Shown here piece after piece: positions 58,147 through 64,000 of a DNA stretch of 64,000 bases; position 1 is the stretch's first letter; each line of letters starts with the position of its first letter. The stretch lies in assembly GCF_022879595.1 (NCBI RefSeq), contig NZ_CP084265.1:1860001-1924000 (forward strand). The letters run 5' to 3'. The notes under the pieces were generated by a model, which saw nothing but the letters and a program-made list of their open reading frames with translations, ran no database searches and was not told where the DNA came from. Made by a program: the position numbers and the translations under genes. Origin of the DNA: Caballeronia sp. Lep1P3. Lineage in GTDB: Bacteria > Pseudomonadota > Gammaproteobacteria > Burkholderiales > Burkholderiaceae.

Positions 58147-58692
58147 TCAATATCCGCCCTTCTTGCCGATGCCCGCGAACGGGAAGTCGTATTCGATGGT
58201 GAACGGCTTGAACCACGGGCCGACGCCGGTTTCCTTGTCGGTGTGGCGGCCGAACGCCATGTGCCCCGTTTCCGACGGCGGCGAGACATGCAGCTTCAGG
58301 TGATACTTGCCCGGCCCGAAGAGCTTCACGTTGTCGCCGTAGTGCGGGCCGTCGCTTGCGACCATCGGCATCAGGTCGCCCTTGATGGTCTGCGTCGAGC
58401 CGGCCTTGCTCAGTTCATACGTGACGTTCAGGTACGGCATCCAGTCGCCTTCCGCGAAGCCGGTCGGATTGTTCTTGACCGCGTGAATGTCCGCTTCCAG
58501 ATGGATGTCCGAATCCGACGCCTTGCGCATCATGCCTTCCGGCGCCATCGTGATCGGCTGAAGGTAGACGGCGCCCGTTTCCATGCCGGCTTCGATGTGC
58601 TGCTTGCCGATCGGATATTCGGCGGCGGAAGCGGTCATCATCGCCGTGAGACCAGCGGCGGCGACAAGACCGCGCATCAACGTAGAACCCAT
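58147..58692 (-). CDS. ftrA: FtrA, P19-type periplasmic iron-binding protein
   Basis: 181 residues from MGSTLMRGLVAAAGLTAMMT, AAGGAG upstream. Mature protein starts AEYPIGKQHIEAGMETGAVY. Met/His residues in AGMETGA and DIHLEADIHA form the P19/FetP copper-iron site, and HLKLHVSPPSETGHMAFG completes it. First gene of ftrABCD. Confidence 0.94.
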   Translation of the reverse strand: MGSTLMRGLVAAAGLTAMMTASAAEYPIGKQHIEAGMETGAVYLQPITMAPEGMMRKASDSDIHLEADIHAVKNNPTGFAEGDWMPYLNVTYELSKAGSTQTIKGDLMPMVASDGPHYGDNVKLFGPGKYHLKLHVSPPSETGHMAFGRHTDKETGVGPWFKPFTIEYDFPFAGIGKKGGY

Positions 58693-58798
58693 CAGATACT
58701 CCTTGTTGTTATCGGTTTCGCGCGCCGTTTCTGGAAGCCGTCTTACCACCGGACGACCTTCCACTCCGGCTCGCGCACTAGCACACTCGCGTAACGTT

Positions 58799-58817
58799 AA
58801 TACGAACCATTCTCAAT
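58799..58817 (-). promoter_or_regulatory. Fur box before ftrA
   Basis: AATACGAACCATTCTCAAT, an AATRCGAA-n-ATTCTCATT-like site 107 bp upstream of ftrA. The surrounding 300 bp hold only this and the uvrB terminator. Confidence 0.7.
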
Positions 58818-58930
58818 GTTCGTCAGTTTATCATCGTTCGAGGGGCGCAACAATTTGACGGAGCTTACAAACCTAGGCGCAGTAAGGGTTTTCGAGCGCC
58901 GCGCCGCGTGTGCATAGACAAAAAGAAAAC

Positions 58931-58961
58931 GCGGCGAATCGCCGATGTGCCGATTCGCCGC
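58931..58961. terminator. terminator after uvrB
   Basis: GCGGCGAATCG / CGATTCGCCGC stem, T-rich on the minus strand; 33 bp past the uvrB stop. Confidence 0.85.
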
Positions 58962-58993
58962 GCTTTTATCCCGCGTCCGCGCCCGCTGCGCGC

Positions 58994-61090
<2,097 letters not shown>

Positions 61091-61442
61091 GGGAAACGGA
61101 GTCTTCGCCGGGGCAAACACTTATTCTAGCGGCTGCCGCGAAACTGGCGCAGCGCCCCGACAGGGGCGGAATCGCGCGTCGGGTAACGCGCATCGTGGAA
61201 ACACATGAGGCTCGTCCCGACGATCTCAAGCGCGTGCGCGCGCGCTTTTAATGTCGGGGCGACCGAGCCGGTAAAAAGCACTGCCGTTTGGCCAATCGTC
61301 CGCCGAAATGGCGGACAGTATTCGTTACAATGTGCGACTGGGCCGGACGGCCGGAACGAGCGCCTCCCGCGCGCCCTGCCGTCCGGTTTCGAGCACCGCC
61401 CACGCTTCCCGCAGCACGACCTTTTCACACTGCCGATAGATC
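61091..61442. other. divergent region of uvrB and aminotransferase genes
   Basis: 352 bp. It contains an inverted repeat GTCCGCC-GAAAT-GGCGGAC (61298-61316) followed by TACAAT (61326-61331), probably the -10 of the aminotransferase gene, with the repeat over its -35. No coding frame. Confidence 0.55.
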
Positions 61443-62642
61443 ATGTCTCTTTTCTCTGCCGTCGAACTCGCCCCCCGCGACCCGATCCTGGGCCTCAACG
61501 AATCCTTCAACGCCGATCCGCGCCCGACCAAGGTCAATCTGGGCGTCGGCGTCTACACCAATGAAGAAGGCAAGATTCCGCTGCTGCGCGCCGTGCGCGA
61601 AGCAGAGAAAGCCCGCGTCGACGCCGCGCTGCCGCGCGGCTATCTGCCGATCGACGGCATCGCCGCTTACGACAACGCCGTGCAATCGCTCCTGCTCGGC
61701 CAGGACTCGCCGCTGATCGCGGCAGGCCGCGTCGTCACGGCGCAGGCGCTCGGCGGCACGGGCGCGCTCAAGATCGGCGCGGACTTCCTGAAGCGCGTGA
61801 ATCCGAACGCGGTGGTCGCGATCAGCGATCCGAGCTGGGAAAACCATCGCGCGCTTTTCGAAGGCGCGGGCTTCGAGGTCGTCAACTATCCGTATTACGA
61901 CGCCGCCACGCACGGCGTGAACTTCGAAGGCATGCTCGCCGCGCTGAACGGCTACGCGCCGGGCACCATCGTCGTGCTCCACGCGTGCTGCCATAACCCG
62001 ACGGGCGTGGACCTCACGGAAACGCAGTGGGCTCAGGTCGTCGAAGTCGTGAAGGCGCGCGAACTCGTGCCGTTCCTCGACATCGCGTATCAGGGTTTCG
62101 GCGACGGCATCGACGCCGACGCCGCCGCCGTGCGCCTCTTCGCCGCCGCCGAACTGAACGTGTTCGTGTCGTCGTCGTTCTCGAAGTCGTTCTCGCTCTA
62201 CGGCGAGCGCGTCGGCGCGCTGTCGATCATCACGACGGCCAAGGAAGAATCGGCGCGCGTGCTGTCCCAACTGAAGCGCGTGATCCGCACCAACTATTCG
62301 AACCCGCCGACGCACGGCGGCTCGGTCGTCGCGGCGGTGCTCGCGTCGCCCGAACTGCGCGCGACGTGGGAGCAGGAACTCGGCGAAATGCGCGACCGTA
62401 TCCGCGCGATGCGCAACGGCCTCGTGCAACGTCTGAAGGCGGCGGGCGTCGAGCGCGACTTCTCGTTCGTGGACCGGCAGCGCGGCATGTTCTCGTACTC
62501 GGGCCTGACCGCCGCGCAAGTGGACCGCCTGCGCGAGGAGTTCGGCATCTATGCGGTGAGCACCGGCCGTATCTGCGTGGCCGCGCTCAATACGCGCAAT
62601 CTGGATGTCGTCGCGAACGCGATCGCGAGCGTGTTGAAGTAA
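61443..62642 (+). CDS. tyrB: aromatic/aspartate aminotransferase (TyrB type)
   Basis: 399 residues of the class I aminotransferase family. PLP lysine in SSSFSKSFSLYGERVG (Lys248), ring stacking region SDPSWENHRALFEGAGF, ACCHNPTGVDL, and the substrate-binding Arg near TGRICVAALN. It makes aromatic amino acids or aspartate from their keto acids. AspC and TyrB are not told apart by eye. Confidence 0.95.
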   Translation: MSLFSAVELAPRDPILGLNESFNADPRPTKVNLGVGVYTNEEGKIPLLRAVREAEKARVDAALPRGYLPIDGIAAYDNAVQSLLLGQDSPLIAAGRVVTAQALGGTGALKIGADFLKRVNPNAVVAISDPSWENHRALFEGAGFEVVNYPYYDAATHGVNFEGMLAALNGYAPGTIVVLHACCHNPTGVDLTETQWAQVVEVVKARELVPFLDIAYQGFGDGIDADAAAVRLFAAAELNVFVSSSFSKSFSLYGERVGALSIITTAKEESARVLSQLKRVIRTNYSNPPTHGGSVVAAVLASPELRATWEQELGEMRDRIRAMRNGLVQRLKAAGVERDFSFVDRQRGMFSYSGLTAAQVDRLREEFGIYAVSTGRICVAALNTRNLDVVANAIASVLK

Positions 62643-62673
62643 GCAGGCGCGGCGCTCTGTTGGCATCGAATGA

Positions 62674-62709
62674 AAATGGCGTCCTTCGGATGAAGGGCGC
62701 CATTTTTTA
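62674..62709 (+). terminator. terminator after the aminotransferase
   Basis: AAAATGGCG / CGCCATTTT outer stem with inner CCTTC/GAAGG, and TTTTTTA tail. Confidence 0.85.
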
Positions 62710-62733
62710 TGCGTGCTGTACGTGCGACTGTCG

Positions 62734-62949
62734 TCAGAGCGCGCGCGGCGCGGGATGCGCGACGGAGTTTGCATCGTCCGATTCGACGAGGCCGAACGAA
62801 ATGGCGCGCGCCAGTTCGGCGCTCACGCTCGCAACACCCGTCTGGTGATGACGCGCCGCCGCCCCGCGTTCCTCGGCACGCATGCAGAAAGTCAGCGAGG
62901 CGAGCAGCAGGATGGCGAGAGGCCAGTAAGTCGATATTGTCTTTCTCAT
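62734..62949 (-). CDS. hypothetical exported protein, 71 residues
   Basis: MRKTISTYWPLAILLLASLT then FCMRAEERG. Signal peptide or membrane anchor, followed by an Ala-rich region without a known motif. AAGGTAG lies upstream of ATG 62949. Confidence 0.5.
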   Translation of the reverse strand: MRKTISTYWPLAILLLASLTFCMRAEERGAAARHHQTGVASVSAELARAISFGLVESDDANSVAHPAPRAL

Positions 62950-63208
62950 GAGACTACCTTCGATTCGATGCCGTGGCGGGCGGTCGCCCACCTTCGACGT
63001 TTCGGATGGTACGCAATCGACCGATTCCGAAAAAGCCGTGTCGCGAAGAAGGACCGTTGCGCTGACGGTAACGAGCAAGATCCCGGCCAGCCCGTCCAGC
63101 GGGAACGCCCCCGCTCCGTCGCCGTCATAAAGCCTTACAAAGTTGTCGGGGACATTAACGCGCGCAAGGTGTCTTAATGGCTACACACGCAACGAATTCC
63201 GAAATGCC

Positions 63209-63706
63209 ATGAAAGTCGCTGGTTTGGTGATGTTCTCGTCGGCGCTGCTGTTGGGCGGCTGCGCTGCATATCCGGATGGGCCGGCTTACGGTGGCGGCTA
63301 TCCCACTGTCTACGACGACCCCGGCTACGCCGCATACGGCTACGGCGGGCCGGTAGTGCAACCGGGCGTCGCGATCGGCGGCGGTTATTACTACGGCCCC
63401 GGCCCCGGCCGATACTGGGACGACGGCCCCGGATGGCGTCGCCCCCCGCCTGGCGGCTGGAATAACCGGCCCCACGACGGTCCGCCCCACGGCCACGGCG
63501 GCCAGCCCGGCGGCGGCCCGCCGCACGCAGGCGGTGGAGGCCCGCAAGGCGCGCAGCCGCAGGCGGGCGGCGCGCCGCTGCCCAAGGCGGTCGGCGGCGT
63601 GCGGCCGCGTCCGCCTCAACCCGCTCCGGCGGGCGGTGGCGGCGGCGGTGGCGGCAACCACGGCGGCGGAAATCAGCGCGGTTATCTCGGGCCGATCGGC
63701 GGCTGA
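63209..63706 (+). CDS. Gly/Pro-rich lipoprotein
   Basis: 165 residues. MKVAGLVMFSSALLLGGCAA has a clear lipobox (LGGC). The mature part is Gly/Tyr-rich (YPDGPAYGGGYPTVYDD) then Gly/Pro/His repeats (GGGPPHAGGGGPQGAQ) ending RGYLGPIGG. Anchored in the envelope; function unknown. It resembles small YXWGXW-like or glycine-zipper lipoproteins. Confidence 0.75.
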   Translation: MKVAGLVMFSSALLLGGCAAYPDGPAYGGGYPTVYDDPGYAAYGYGGPVVQPGVAIGGGYYYGPGPGRYWDDGPGWRRPPPGGWNNRPHDGPPHGHGGQPGGGPPHAGGGGPQGAQPQAGGAPLPKAVGGVRPRPPQPAPAGGGGGGGGNHGGGNQRGYLGPIGG

Positions 63707-63727
63707 GCGCATACGTCGATGAAAAAA

Positions 63728-63759
63728 GGCCGCGCCGGATCGAGCGATCCGGCGCGGCC
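63728..63759. terminator. terminator between lipoprotein and lutB-like genes
   Basis: GGCCGCGCCGGAT / ATCCGGCGCGGCC stem, A-rich and moderately T-rich sides; probably shared. Confidence 0.75.
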
Positions 63760-63780
63760 TCGTCATTTCCGAAAGACGCT

Positions 63781-64000
63781 TTAGCCGAGATGCGACCGCT
63801 GCGCCTTGTAGAGCTCGCGAAACGTGCGTCCGACCGGCGCGGGCATGTCGCGCGTGCCTGTCCATCCGGCACCGAAGGGCAACCGGGCGATCGTTCGCTT
63901 GGCTCCGCCCATGCGTTCGAGCACGCGCACGGCCAGTTTGGTCAGCAATGCATACGCGGCCGGACGCATCGCCAGATAGCCCCACGCCGCGAGCGCGGCG
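63781..64000 (-). CDS. LutB-like lactate utilization protein, C-terminus only
   Basis: 72 codons visible, running open to the right edge. LPFGAGWTGTRDMPAPVGRT then FRELYKAQRSHLG matches the end of LutB/YkgF-type iron-sulfur proteins (GWT..RD.PAP...TFRELY). LutB with LutA and LutC oxidises L-lactate. The cluster cysteines would lie outside the window. Confidence 0.7.
   Translation of the reverse strand, partial: AALAAWGYLAMRPAAYALLTKLAVRVLERMGGAKRTIARLPFGAGWTGTRDMPAPVGRTFRELYKAQRSHLG

Overview
The window (high GC, about 64 kb) reads as a chromosomal segment of a Burkholderiaceae bacterium, most likely Caballeronia or Paraburkholderia. The reasons are the two-subunit arginine succinyltransferase (aruF/aruG type), the DUF2968, DUF3597 and DUF4212 families, the ftrABCD ferrous iron system, a Burkholderia-like order of two-partner secretion genes, and many GTG/TTG starts. 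No species call is possible without a search.

Layout. 1-9.45 kb (minus strand): arginine catabolism and uptake, read as hisQ, hisM, hisP, an ArgR-like AraC/GATase1 regulator, astC, aruF, aruG, astD and astB (cut by the left edge). 9.7-11.7 kb: a small unknown gene and a CSS-motif EAL phosphodiesterase. 12.1-13.9 kb (plus): GNAT acetyltransferase, YigZ/IMPACT protein, 2Fe-2S ferredoxin, then rpsU with a strong terminator.

14.2-26.7 kb is the accessory core: a two-partner secretion / contact-dependent inhibition (CDI) locus on the minus strand in the order tpsA (cdiA-like), candidate membrane immunity gene, tpsB (cdiB-like). Three IS256-family insertions, each with a perfect 8-bp target duplication, have broken it up. 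Two are the same 1,422-bp element in opposite orientations; one is a different 1,369-bp element. One copy sits in the extended signal peptide of tpsA. Removing it on paper and restoring one missing G gives one continuous 1,892-codon reading frame. Two SymE-like toxin remnants lie on the opposite strand between the immunity gene and tpsB. The locus ends at an initiator tRNA-Met gene.

27.4-33.1 kb: POT peptide transporter, LysE exporter, porin, SDR oxidoreductase, and an RNase H-domain protein, with degenerate tandem repeats between the last two. 33.2-38.3 kb: a run of small single genes (PRC-barrel, KTSC-like, DUF2968, DUF3597, small secreted proteins) and then tRNA-Ser(GGA). 38.7-43.2 kb: a DUF4212/sodium-solute symporter pair with acetyl-CoA synthetase, an acetate-type uptake and activation module. 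43.5-46.8 kb: DMT transporter, UPF0114 protein, class I fumarase.

47-58.8 kb is dominated by iron: bacterioferritin, bacterioferritin-associated ferredoxin (bfd), tonB-exbB-exbD, hemP, a GlcG/HbpS-like protein and ftrABCD. Fur-box-like palindromes stand before bfd, hemP and ftrA. Interspersed are murI, a LysR/pirin divergent pair, an OsmC protein and a 20-codon membrane microprotein candidate. 59-64 kb: uvrB, an aromatic/aspartate aminotransferase, two small envelope proteins, and the end of a lutB-like gene cut by the right edge.
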